64,000 nucleotides of DNA from Flavobacterium cutihirudinis (lineage in GTDB: Bacteria > Bacteroidota > Bacteroidia > Flavobacteriales > Flavobacteriaceae): NCBI RefSeq assembly GCF_003385895.1, contig NZ_QRDQ01000008.1, positions 124,001 through 188,000 of the forward strand. Reading direction: 5' to 3'. Below are positions 26,859-33,582 of the stretch, in pieces. The notes under the pieces are model-generated. The model ran no database searches, was not told the DNA's origin, and saw nothing but the letters and a program-made list of their open reading frames with translations. Numbering within the stretch: the stretch's first letter is position 1; each line of letters starts with the position of its first letter. The translations under genes were made by a program, and so were the position numbers.

Positions 26859-27410
26859 TTATTTATTCTCTACTGCATTTATATAGGCTTTTTGCATAAT
26901 AACCTTAACTTCTTTATCATTATTTTGATACATATATTGCCATGCTTTATTTATCCTATCATTTCGAACTTGCTGCATTTCAATTTCTTTGTTATTGTCG
27001 CTAGAATGTATTCCCCAACTGTAAAGATTGTTTAAGGCTATCATTATAGCAAGCCATAAAAACCATCTTCCAAAAACAATTTTGTAAAACAGTTTTGCAT
27101 CCTGTTCCGGAAATAACAAAATCTGAAATTTCCTAACGATACTTTTTGGCTGCCTGCCAATCATAAATTTAATATCCAGGAAGCTTTTTTGCAGGATAGC
27201 CTCTATTGGTTTAATATCCAATGGTTCCAAAACATTTTTTGCGGGTTTATGCTCCTTTATAGATACATCGATTTTATTCCCTATGTTATTTATGGCAATA
27301 ATAAGCGCCTCAATATGCTGATTATTTGTTTTCTGTTCCTGTGTAAATTCCTCCAAAACTAATTGTAATGTCTCTCGTTCTATATGCTCTTGGTTTGCAT
27401 CTGTTTCCAT
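26859..27410 (-). CDS. Membrane protein associated with the relaxase gene, unknown function
   Basis: The 183-residue protein has an acidic N-terminus (METDANQEHIERETLQLVLE), a probable coiled-coil (about residues 20-55) and one hydrophobic span near 115-130 (WFLWLAIMIALNNLYSWG). It lies 19 bp downstream of the relaxase and likely shares its transcript. Similar small proteins follow mobA in Bacteroidota elements, so a transfer role is possible. No motif supports it directly. Confidence 0.65.
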   Translation of the reverse strand: METDANQEHIERETLQLVLEEFTQEQKTNNQHIEALIIAINNIGNKIDVSIKEHKPAKNVLEPLDIKPIEAILQKSFLDIKFMIGRQPKSIVRKFQILLFPEQDAKLFYKIVFGRWFLWLAIMIALNNLYSWGIHSSDNNKEIEMQQVRNDRINKAWQYMYQNNDKEVKVIMQKAYINAVENK

Positions 27411-27429
27411 ACTACTATTTTTTTAAATA

Positions 27430-28449
27430 TTATCTCCTTAATGATGGTCTCTTTTTTTTCTTTTGGAGTTTTCTCTTTAATTCAGGATCAATATAATCCG
27501 GTTCATATTCAGAATTCATTAGCTGACCTGTAAACCCTAAAATCTCTTTAACAACTTCTTCTCCTATCCGACCTGAGTTGCAGCTTTGCTTTTCTTCGTT
27601 TTGCTTTCCAGTATTGAAAGAATTAGATATTGACCGACTATCTCTGTCATGATTTTTTTCTTCACCAACATTTTTCCCGGCATACTGTTGTTTCTGATGT
27701 AATATCTTTTCAATTTTCATCAATGAAAAACCAACTTCGCTTCCTTTTATTTTTACTTTTTTATCATCTATAAAAGAAATTCCCCTGCCCTTAAGAACTT
27801 TATAACCCAACTCTCGCATATGTCTTTCAAATGCTAAATAGGAACTGGCATACTTTAATGTCTGTTGGATATCTGCTTTTAGTTTTTCTTTTCTACTGTC
27901 ATGACGAGGCAATAACCTGTCTTTAGGAGAAAGGAATGCTCTTGGACTTAATACTTCTTGAAGACCGTATTTCTTTTCAAGCCGTCGACAAAGTTCTGCC
28001 ATCCGTTTATAGCTATTACTATCATTTGCTACCTTGCCATTAAAGCCCACTCGATTGGCTGCAATATGGATATGCTGCTCCTTAGTGTCTTTATGCAGTA
28101 CACAGATGTATTGGTTGTCTGCTATGCCGAACTCTTTAGCGCACTCTCTGCCAACTTCTCTCAATTGTTCTTTGGTCAATGTGTCTTCCGGGGCTAAACG
28201 TAGCGTCAGATGCAACATTGGTTTTTCAACACGTCTGCTTAATCTCCTTACATCCTTAAACTGCCCAGTAAGCTCATATTTGTTTCCGAAGCATTTATTG
28301 TATTCTAATACTTCTGCACGCTCTTTATGCTGTAAATGATCTTGCATTGCAAGTGCAAGCTTTTTCTCTTCGGACAATTCTCTCTTATCTTCCAGACAGT
28401 AGCTAATGCAATGGTAAAAAGAGCTGCCTATGCTTACATGACCTATCAT
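27430..28449 (-). CDS. Relaxase / mobilization nuclease (MobA-like)
   Basis: The 339-residue protein has the relaxase fold: an N-terminal MIGHVSIGSSFYHCISYCLE with a candidate nicking Tyr12 or Tyr17, a beta-strand PMLHLTLRLAPED, and the metal-binding His triad (His119, His126, His128 in LHKDTKEQHIHIAANRV). It nicks oriT and leads the strand into a recipient. The C-terminal third is charged (residues 260-339). It overlaps mobC by 4 bp (ATGA), indicating translational coupling. Confidence 0.92.
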   Translation of the reverse strand: MIGHVSIGSSFYHCISYCLEDKRELSEEKKLALAMQDHLQHKERAEVLEYNKCFGNKYELTGQFKDVRRLSRRVEKPMLHLTLRLAPEDTLTKEQLREVGRECAKEFGIADNQYICVLHKDTKEQHIHIAANRVGFNGKVANDSNSYKRMAELCRRLEKKYGLQEVLSPRAFLSPKDRLLPRHDSRKEKLKADIQQTLKYASSYLAFERHMRELGYKVLKGRGISFIDDKKVKIKGSEVGFSLMKIEKILHQKQQYAGKNVGEEKNHDRDSRSISNSFNTGKQNEEKQSCNSGRIGEEVVKEILGFTGQLMNSEYEPDYIDPELKRKLQKKKKRPSLRR

Positions 28450-28823
28450 GACATATAATTTTTAATGTGGACAGCAAGATCTTTAACCTGACCTGACTGC
28501 ACTTTTAATTCTGCCCGTTCAAGCGGACTTAATTCATCATTGCTATTTCTCTTTTTAGCGATTTGGTTCAGATTGGCTGCCATATGGTTGAGCACTCCTA
28601 TAAAGCTTAGAATTTCTTTCGGAAGGGCTTTATTTCTGTAATCAATCTTTGCCGTTAATCCAATTTCACGAAGGTATTCGGAAACGGTAAGATTTACTTT
28701 TTTAGCTTTGGCTTCAATTATTTTACGCTCGTAGAGCGTACATTTAATTGCCATAAGCTGATCTCTTTTTACAGCCTTTTTGGGTCTTCCTCCCCTGTTC
28801 TTTTTTATTTCTTTCTCTTCCAT
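28446..28823 (-). CDS. mobC: Relaxosome accessory protein MobC
   Basis: The 125-residue basic protein starts with KKNRGGRPKKAVKRDQ and has a ribbon-helix-helix-like region (LTVSEYLREIGL) and the conserved HMAANLNQIAKKRNS segment of bacterial MobC. It assists relaxase at oriT. The oriT-like hairpin lies 77 bp upstream of its start. Confidence 0.9.
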   Translation of the reverse strand: MEEKEIKKNRGGRPKKAVKRDQLMAIKCTLYERKIIEAKAKKVNLTVSEYLREIGLTAKIDYRNKALPKEILSFIGVLNHMAANLNQIAKKRNSNDELSPLERAELKVQSGQVKDLAVHIKNYMS

Positions 28824-28845
28824 TGTCTCTTATCATTTATTTTTT

Positions 28846-28933
28846 GAATGCGGATGCATGAAAAAAATTCTTCTCATCGAATGCGGATGCATGAGGGGAG
28901 CCAGCGTTTTGGTTTTACCAAAACATAGCTGGC
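28846..28933. other. Candidate origin of transfer (oriT)
   Basis: Upstream of mobC lie two identical 16-bp direct repeats GAATGCGGATGCATGA (28846-28861, 28879-28894; 33-bp spacing, about three helical turns). A long hairpin follows: GCCAGC-GTTTTGGT-TTT-ACCAAAAC-ATA-GCTGGC (28900-28933). Repeats plus hairpin beside mob genes are the normal oriT arrangement. Confidence 0.6.
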
Positions 28934-28946
28934 TACCACCGAGACG

Positions 28947-29879
28947 TTATATAGATCGCCTAAAACTACGACCTTGTTTAACTTGCTGTACCTGGTTTAA
29001 CCATTCATTTAAATCTTTCTTTTGCTCATATAAAAAACTCTGATCGGTATATTTTGCAGAATCTCTTTGCAGGGCTTCATAAGTACATTTTATGCCTCCT
29101 ATATCTCTGTCTAAATAGAGATCTACCCTCTCGTGTTTTTCCATTAACTGTACCGACTTGTTAAAAAAAGATAGTGAATTAAGTATCAAGGAATTTGTTT
29201 GTAGGTTAACCGATTTTTGATTCATCATTTTATAAGAGAGGTAGTCAAAAAAGCCTTCAAAAACAACTACTGATTTTGCTTGGGCATCTATGAAAGTGAT
29301 ATCTTTTGGTGAGCTGCTGCCCTTAAAATTTTCATTTCGGAGTTCGTATCCTCCTGAAATATTTTGAAATCCAATTGCAGTGTGTTTTCTGCCTTTCAAT
29401 GAAAAATCAATTTCTTTGCAGTGTTCTTTTGCCAGTTCTTCTGGAATGCTCCTGTTTTCTAAATAATGAAGAAGGGATTTATTTTCCAATGTGCGTATAT
29501 CAACAATGACAATTTTATCAAGTGGATTATCTTTCTTTTCATTTGCAATTATTAGATTTGAAGACTGTTGATTGTCATTTTTAAGTGATAAACTTATCCT
29601 GGAGGAAATACTATTACCATTTAAAAGTTGTAAAAATTCCGAAACAGTACATCTAAAATATTCAATTCCAAAATCAACTACATTTCCTCCCTTGCCTAAT
29701 CCATGGTCATACCAAAAATTTAATTTCTGATTCACTTTAAAAGAAGGTGTGTTTTCATTTCGAAATGGCGATAGATACCAATAATCCTGATTTTTTATTT
29801 TTGATGGCTCATGCCCTAATGTTTCAAGATAATTGACTAAATCAATTTGATTTGCAATTTTACAATTGAACTTTTCCAT
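28947..29879 (-). CDS. DNA primase-like protein (degenerate CHC2 domain plus Toprim)
   Basis: The 310-residue protein has an N-terminal DnaG zinc-binding-type fold (DYWYLSPFRNENTPSFKVN, residues 32-50), but the Cys/His ligands are absent. A Toprim-like domain follows: VVVFEGFFDYLSYKMM, then VDLYLDRDIGG. It would prime element replication or make primers after transfer, as PrmN1 does in NBU1. It lies between the candidate oriT and the iteron cluster, with the helicase upstream. Confidence 0.82.
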   Translation of the reverse strand: MEKFNCKIANQIDLVNYLETLGHEPSKIKNQDYWYLSPFRNENTPSFKVNQKLNFWYDHGLGKGGNVVDFGIEYFRCTVSEFLQLLNGNSISSRISLSLKNDNQQSSNLIIANEKKDNPLDKIVIVDIRTLENKSLLHYLENRSIPEELAKEHCKEIDFSLKGRKHTAIGFQNISGGYELRNENFKGSSSPKDITFIDAQAKSVVVFEGFFDYLSYKMMNQKSVNLQTNSLILNSLSFFNKSVQLMEKHERVDLYLDRDIGGIKCTYEALQRDSAKYTDQSFLYEQKKDLNEWLNQVQQVKQGRSFRRSI

Positions 29880-29960
29880 AATTATTTTTTTTTAATCTTC
29901 TATTTTATTTGGCACAAGTCTGTTCATTTGCTGATGAAAAAAAAATATTTTTTTGATGTT

Positions 29961-30157
29961 TTGATGCAAATCCAGTATAACACATTGATTAACTTAGTAT
30001 TACATTGCATCAATAGCTACATCAGTGCATCACTTTATTTTTGCCCTGCATCAGTTTTGCATCAAAAAAGATTGTTTTTTAGTTTGATGCAAGGTTTGAT
30101 GCAGATCTGTTTACTTCAATTACAAGACTTTACACTAATTTTGCATCAAAGCATCAA
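29961..30157. repeat. Iteron-like cluster of TTGATGCA / TGCATCAA sites: candidate replication origin
   Basis: About nine copies of TGCATCA(A) occur in both orientations within 200 bp: 29961, 30006, 30026, 30047, 30058, 30084, 30096, 30142 and a variant AGCATCAA at 30150. The cluster fills the gap between the primase-helicase and primase genes and runs into the helicase stop codon. Dense iterons beside replication genes suggest an origin used by the excised element. Confidence 0.65.
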
Positions 30158-31376
30158 ATACTTTATAAAACAAAATCTTTTTGATAGTATAGAAACGTCC
30201 TCTTCTATCGACTTTCACATATTCACCGTGCGACAATAATTCAATTCCACAATAAGACTTTGTATTGTCTTCGGGTGTAAAACCCCATCGCTTTAGGATA
30301 TTTCTTATTTCACTAGCAGAAATATTTATTCTGTTATTTTGTTTCCTCAGTAAAATATAAATATCATTAGGAGCTAATTTCAACTCATCCTCTTCCATTT
30401 TTTCAAAACACTCATGTATCAATTCAACCATCAGAATTTCTTCTTTATTTCGATTTACAAGCTTTAACAAGGAAGCCGTCATAATTTGTTCGGGTTTAAA
30501 CCACATTCTGGTTTTTTGCTCGGAAAAATAATTTCTCACTTGCAGGTACTTTAAGAAATACGGAATTTCTTTGTTCAGTTTTTTAAGAAAGAATACATCT
30601 TCTGTATTTATAGTGCGAATTTTACGAATCCAAAAACGGATTTCCTCCTCGTCTATTTGAATAAAATTATCTTCATTATTAGAACAAAGAATAAATTTTG
30701 CAAAGAATTCAATTTCTTGTCGATCCTTTCCTTTTGCTTCTACTTTATCTTTGTCAGTCGTAGAAAGGTACTTTAAACGTTCTGTAATTTCTTTTTTATC
30801 AAAAAACACTTCATCAATCGCTACAAGTAACATACTCGCCCAATCAGAATTAAACTGCGACCCAAATGAATCGCCTTTTATGTAAGTCATATTCATTCCA
30901 AAAATTGCTTTCAACCACTTTATAAAAGAGCTTTTTCCGGTCGATCGCTCTTTGCTTACCAAACAAAGAATTGGCAATGTTTGCGTAGGTTTTTCATATA
31001 AAAGTTTTATATAGTCTAAGCCTAATTGCGTTTGGTCTCCAAAAATATGTTGAATAAATTGCAATGAATTTGGAATCAATTTTTCGAGCTCATGAATTGA
31101 AAAATCCTTAGCTATTGGTTGGTTAGGCAGTTCATGATAGGTATTATAGAAATCATCTACAATTTGCTGGTAACCAAAATGATTCGGAATACAGCAAAAA
31201 CCATCTAATTTGGATATATCGTTTAAAAACGATTTTCCATGATCTGAAATGATTGTTTCACGATTCCACCGAACCATTACTTTTACTTTATCGCCAGATA
31301 TTAAAGGTTTATCAATAATTTTGAAATAGGAAGTTCCTACTCTGATATAAGGAATATCTAAGTCCATAAGATTCAA
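30135..31376 (-). CDS. Primase-helicase family ATPase (DUF5906/D5-like)
   Basis: The 413-residue protein has an SF3-like ATPase core: Walker A variant SKERSTGKSSF near residue 145, Walker B SMLLVAIDEVFF near 190, then KYLSTTDKDKVEAKGKDRQE and ILCSNNEDNF. Such proteins unwind DNA at phage and element origins. The N-terminal 130 residues are less conserved. It precedes the iteron cluster and primase on the same strand, forming a replication module. Confidence 0.85.
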   Translation of the reverse strand: MNLMDLDIPYIRVGTSYFKIIDKPLISGDKVKVMVRWNRETIISDHGKSFLNDISKLDGFCCIPNHFGYQQIVDDFYNTYHELPNQPIAKDFSIHELEKLIPNSLQFIQHIFGDQTQLGLDYIKLLYEKPTQTLPILCLVSKERSTGKSSFIKWLKAIFGMNMTYIKGDSFGSQFNSDWASMLLVAIDEVFFDKKEITERLKYLSTTDKDKVEAKGKDRQEIEFFAKFILCSNNEDNFIQIDEEEIRFWIRKIRTINTEDVFFLKKLNKEIPYFLKYLQVRNYFSEQKTRMWFKPEQIMTASLLKLVNRNKEEILMVELIHECFEKMEEDELKLAPNDIYILLRKQNNRINISASEIRNILKRWGFTPEDNTKSYCGIELLSHGEYVKVDRRGRFYTIKKILFYKVFDALMQN

Positions 31377-31461
31377 ATTATAATCCTTACAATCTTGTCA
31401 TAAGAATTTGATTAAAAAAAAAAAGGATTTTTATGCGTTCATTTTACGGAAGTTAAACGCC

Positions 31462-31797
31462 TTATTTTTTCCACAAAGTAGCATTTGTGTTCTCAAGATC
31501 TTCAGTAGTACTAATAATCTCTCCGTTTAAATAATCAAGAAGATCTGCTTTTCTAAAATAGATTTTCTTTTGACCTTTTTTCTTGGAATATCTAATTTTT
31601 CGTTGGTGGGTAAGCTGATAAATGTATTTGACCTCTATAGATAAAAACTCAGCAGCTTCTTCAGAGGAATAAACATCTTTACTATTTAAAGATAGTTTCA
31701 TTAATGCCTTTTTAATAAACGCATCTTGTTTCTTTGCTAGTTCCATTACGATCAACTCCAATCGATCAATTTTGGAAGTAAAATTATTTGTATCCAT
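31462..31797 (-). CDS. Excisionase-like helix-turn-helix protein
   Basis: The 111-residue protein has a coiled N-terminus (about 10-40) and a MerR/Xis-type winged HTH: VYSSEEAAEFLSIEVKYIYQ, then LTHQRKIRYSKKKGQKKIYF, then KADLLDYL. In Bacteroidota elements such proteins direct excision or regulate replication genes. It is upstream of the primase-helicase. Confidence 0.85.
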   Translation of the reverse strand: MDTNNFTSKIDRLELIVMELAKKQDAFIKKALMKLSLNSKDVYSSEEAAEFLSIEVKYIYQLTHQRKIRYSKKKGQKKIYFRKADLLDYLNGEIISTTEDLENTNATLWKK

Positions 31798-31973
31798 GTT
31801 TCTAATTTTAAATTATGAAACAAGTTTACGGAGGTTTGGTTATGTAAAAAATCGTGTAAAAACAATTTACACATTTAAAATAATTGAGAATAAGAATTAT
31901 CGGAAGGAATAAATCACTTTAGTTTATTTTATCTTTTAAAAACATATTTGAGTAATCGAATTTTACATAGCGA

Positions 31974-32795
31974 TCAAGTCAGTTTTTCAAATAATCGTGT
32001 AAAATCATTAATGTGTAGAGATTTATCTCCATCATTTATTATGATATATTTATTCAAAAAATCAATTATTTTGGTATTTGTTTTATCTTTAATCTGAGAA
32101 TTCCAATTTTTTTGAATATTGAAAAGGGACGTCAATATTTCAATTATGTTCTGTTTTGAATGTCTTTTATTGTCTATTTTTATTGAAATCGATCTGTCTT
32201 TTATTTCCATCCCATTGCTTAACTTATAAAGATTTTCGATTGAGGAATTATCTCGAAAGACATTACGGTATTTCTCTATAACCAGATCGAATTCTCTTCG
32301 ATTAATCTGTTTAATAATATCTCCATTTGTCAAATTTACGGCATCCTTAAAATTCACGCCATTTGTATTTATTGATCCTATTACTTTACTTTCTTCAAAA
32401 ACGACTTCTCTTTGCTTAAATATTTCCTTAGGGTTTTCAATACAATCTCGTACTATTTTAAATATACTTCTTGGAGTTTTCACCTCAAACATATAAAACA
32501 AGACAAATTGGGTAAGAACAAGTAAAAAAATATAAAGTATGATTTTATAAGTATTTGAAAAACTCAAAACTTCTTTACCTAGAAAGGTTCCAATAAAAAA
32601 TGATAAAAAACAAAGCAGTAATAAAATTAATAATCTGTTTTTGCTTATTCCTTTATAATAATTAAATTTCTCCTCAAAATATAGATTTACAAATAAAGGT
32701 TTAACTATGAAAAACAATCTAAAAAGAAGATATAGAGGTACAACAATTTTTGCAAAAATTAGAATACATGACAAAATGTAGATATAAATAGTCAT
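31974..32795 (-). CDS. Membrane protein of unknown function at the right end of the element
   Basis: The 273-residue protein has three hydrophobic spans (about residues 3-30, 53-75 and 83-105), followed by a charged ~165-residue cytoplasmic domain of no recognised family. It is very AT-rich, and lies between the excisionase-like gene and attR, a spot often used for accessory or defence genes. No enzymatic motif is visible, so no function is proposed. Confidence 0.65.
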   Translation of the reverse strand: MTIYIYILSCILIFAKIVVPLYLLFRLFFIVKPLFVNLYFEEKFNYYKGISKNRLLILLLLCFLSFFIGTFLGKEVLSFSNTYKIILYIFLLVLTQFVLFYMFEVKTPRSIFKIVRDCIENPKEIFKQREVVFEESKVIGSINTNGVNFKDAVNLTNGDIIKQINRREFDLVIEKYRNVFRDNSSIENLYKLSNGMEIKDRSISIKIDNKRHSKQNIIEILTSLFNIQKNWNSQIKDKTNTKIIDFLNKYIIINDGDKSLHINDFTRLFEKLT

Positions 32796-32858
32796 ATTAC
32801 AATCAATTAATTCATATAAAAGTAAACAAAACTAATTGATTATAAAACCTTTGATGTT

Positions 32859-32875
32859 CGTCAAATGTTCGTCAG
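32859..32875 (+). promoter_or_regulatory. Right arm-type integrase site (CGTCAAATGTTCGTCAG)
   Basis: Exact 17-bp copy of 20950-20966, in the same orientation, 48 bp inside the right core repeat. An extra TGTTCGTCA unit overlaps its left end. Confidence 0.6.
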
Positions 32876-32881
32876 AAAAAA

Positions 32882-32913
32882 TAAAAAAGCCTTTACATTT
32901 CTGCAAAGGCTTG
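32882..32913 (-). terminator. Element-borne terminator now serving the tRNA
   Basis: Inverted repeat AAGCCTTT / AAAGGCTT (32887-32894, 32905-32912) with a T-run on the minus strand, 10 bp beyond the tRNA 3' end. The element thus replaces the terminator it displaced. Confidence 0.7.
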
Positions 32914-32923
32914 ATTTTACTAG

Positions 32924-32997
32924 TGGTCCCACCTGGGCTCGAACCAGGGACCACCTGATTATGAGTCAGGTGCTCTAACCAGCTGAGCTATAGGACC
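32924..32997 (-). tRNA. tRNA with CAT anticodon (Met elongator, or Ile2 if lysidine-modified); element insertion site
   Basis: The 74-nt cloverleaf on the minus strand has acceptor GGTCCTA / TGGGACC, D arm GCTC-AGCTGGTTA-GAGC, anticodon stem CCTGA/TCAGG around loop CTCATAA, and T arm CCTGG-TTCGAGC-CCAGG, with discriminator A. Anticodon CAT is shared by tRNA-Met and tRNA-Ile2, and sequence alone does not settle which. It is intact because the element restores its 3' end. Confidence 0.93.
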
Positions 32998-33009
32998 GGT
33001 TTGAGGATG

Positions 33010-33041
33010 CAATATTACTACTTAATTTCGTTCACTCCAAA
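33010..33041 (-). promoter_or_regulatory. Promoter of the CAT-anticodon tRNA
   Basis: On the minus strand: -33 TTTG (33038-33041), 20-bp spacer, -7 TAATATTG (33010-33017), one mismatch from the Bacteroidota TAnnTTTG. Confidence 0.5.
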
Positions 33042-33144
33042 TATTTTATGACCTGATTTCTATTAAATTCAAATTAAGTACTGTTGCTATAAGGGTTGCG
33101 ATTGATTTTCAACAGATTATCTAAAAAGAAAAACAGAACTTTTT

Positions 33145-33549
33145 TTATTTAATTTCCTGACAAAGCTCTACCAAAACTCCATTTGTTCCTTTTGGATGCA
33201 AGAAAACAACCAATTTATTATCCGCACCTTTTTTGGGAGCTTCATTAATCAATACAAAACCTTCTGCTTTCAAACGCGAAATCTCAACCTGAATATCATC
33301 AACGTCAAAAGCAATATGATGAATTCCTTCTCCTTTTTTCTCTATAAACTTTGCAATCGGACTTTCTTCTTTAGTCGCCATTAAAAGCTCTATTTTGCTT
33401 TCTCCTGTTTGAAAAAATGAAGTCAAAACCCCTTCGCTTTCTACTTCTTCAGACTTGTATGAAGGAACTCCTAATAGTTTTTCGAACAAAATATTAGCAT
33501 CTTCCATGTTTTTCACCGCAATTCCTATGTGCTCAATTTTATTTACCAT
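33145..33549 (-). CDS. mce: Methylmalonyl-CoA epimerase
   Basis: The 134-residue glyoxalase-fold protein has metal-ligand segments KIEHIGIAV, GEGIHHIAFDVDDI and VLVELCQE and the typical ending of the family. It converts (S)- to (R)-methylmalonyl-CoA in propionyl-CoA metabolism. Length matches family norm. It is the first chromosomal gene right of the element. Confidence 0.93.
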   Translation of the reverse strand: MVNKIEHIGIAVKNMEDANILFEKLLGVPSYKSEEVESEGVLTSFFQTGESKIELLMATKEESPIAKFIEKKGEGIHHIAFDVDDIQVEISRLKAEGFVLINEAPKKGADNKLVVFLHPKGTNGVLVELCQEIK

Positions 33550-33582
33550 TGTCTTATTTTATACATTACAAAGATATTAAAA

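Larger units (their letters stand above)
20788..32973. mobile_element. Integrative and mobilizable element (~12.1 kb, NBU-like layout) in a CAT-anticodon tRNA gene
   Basis: A 51-bp direct repeat (GTGGTCCCACCTGGGCTCGA...GAGTCAGGTGC) lies at 20788-20838 and 32923-32973. The right copy is the 3' part of an intact tRNA; the left copy is a truncated tRNA remnant. Between them are a tyrosine integrase next to the left end, an excisionase-like HTH protein, primase, primase-helicase, iteron-like repeats, MobC, MOB relaxase and a candidate oriT. No type IV secretion genes are present, so transfer would need a helper. The set resembles Bacteroides NBU elements (integrase, excisionase, primase, mob). 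Cargo is an alkyl sulfatase and outer-membrane-type proteins. Confidence 0.92.

Noticed and set aside
29847..30239. Plus-strand 130-codon frame across the iteron cluster
   Set aside because: It overlaps the ends of two well-supported genes and its composition comes from the repeats.
20788..32973. Prophage
   Set aside because: Integrase, primase and helicase fit, but there are no capsid, tail, terminase or lysis genes, and a relaxase is present.
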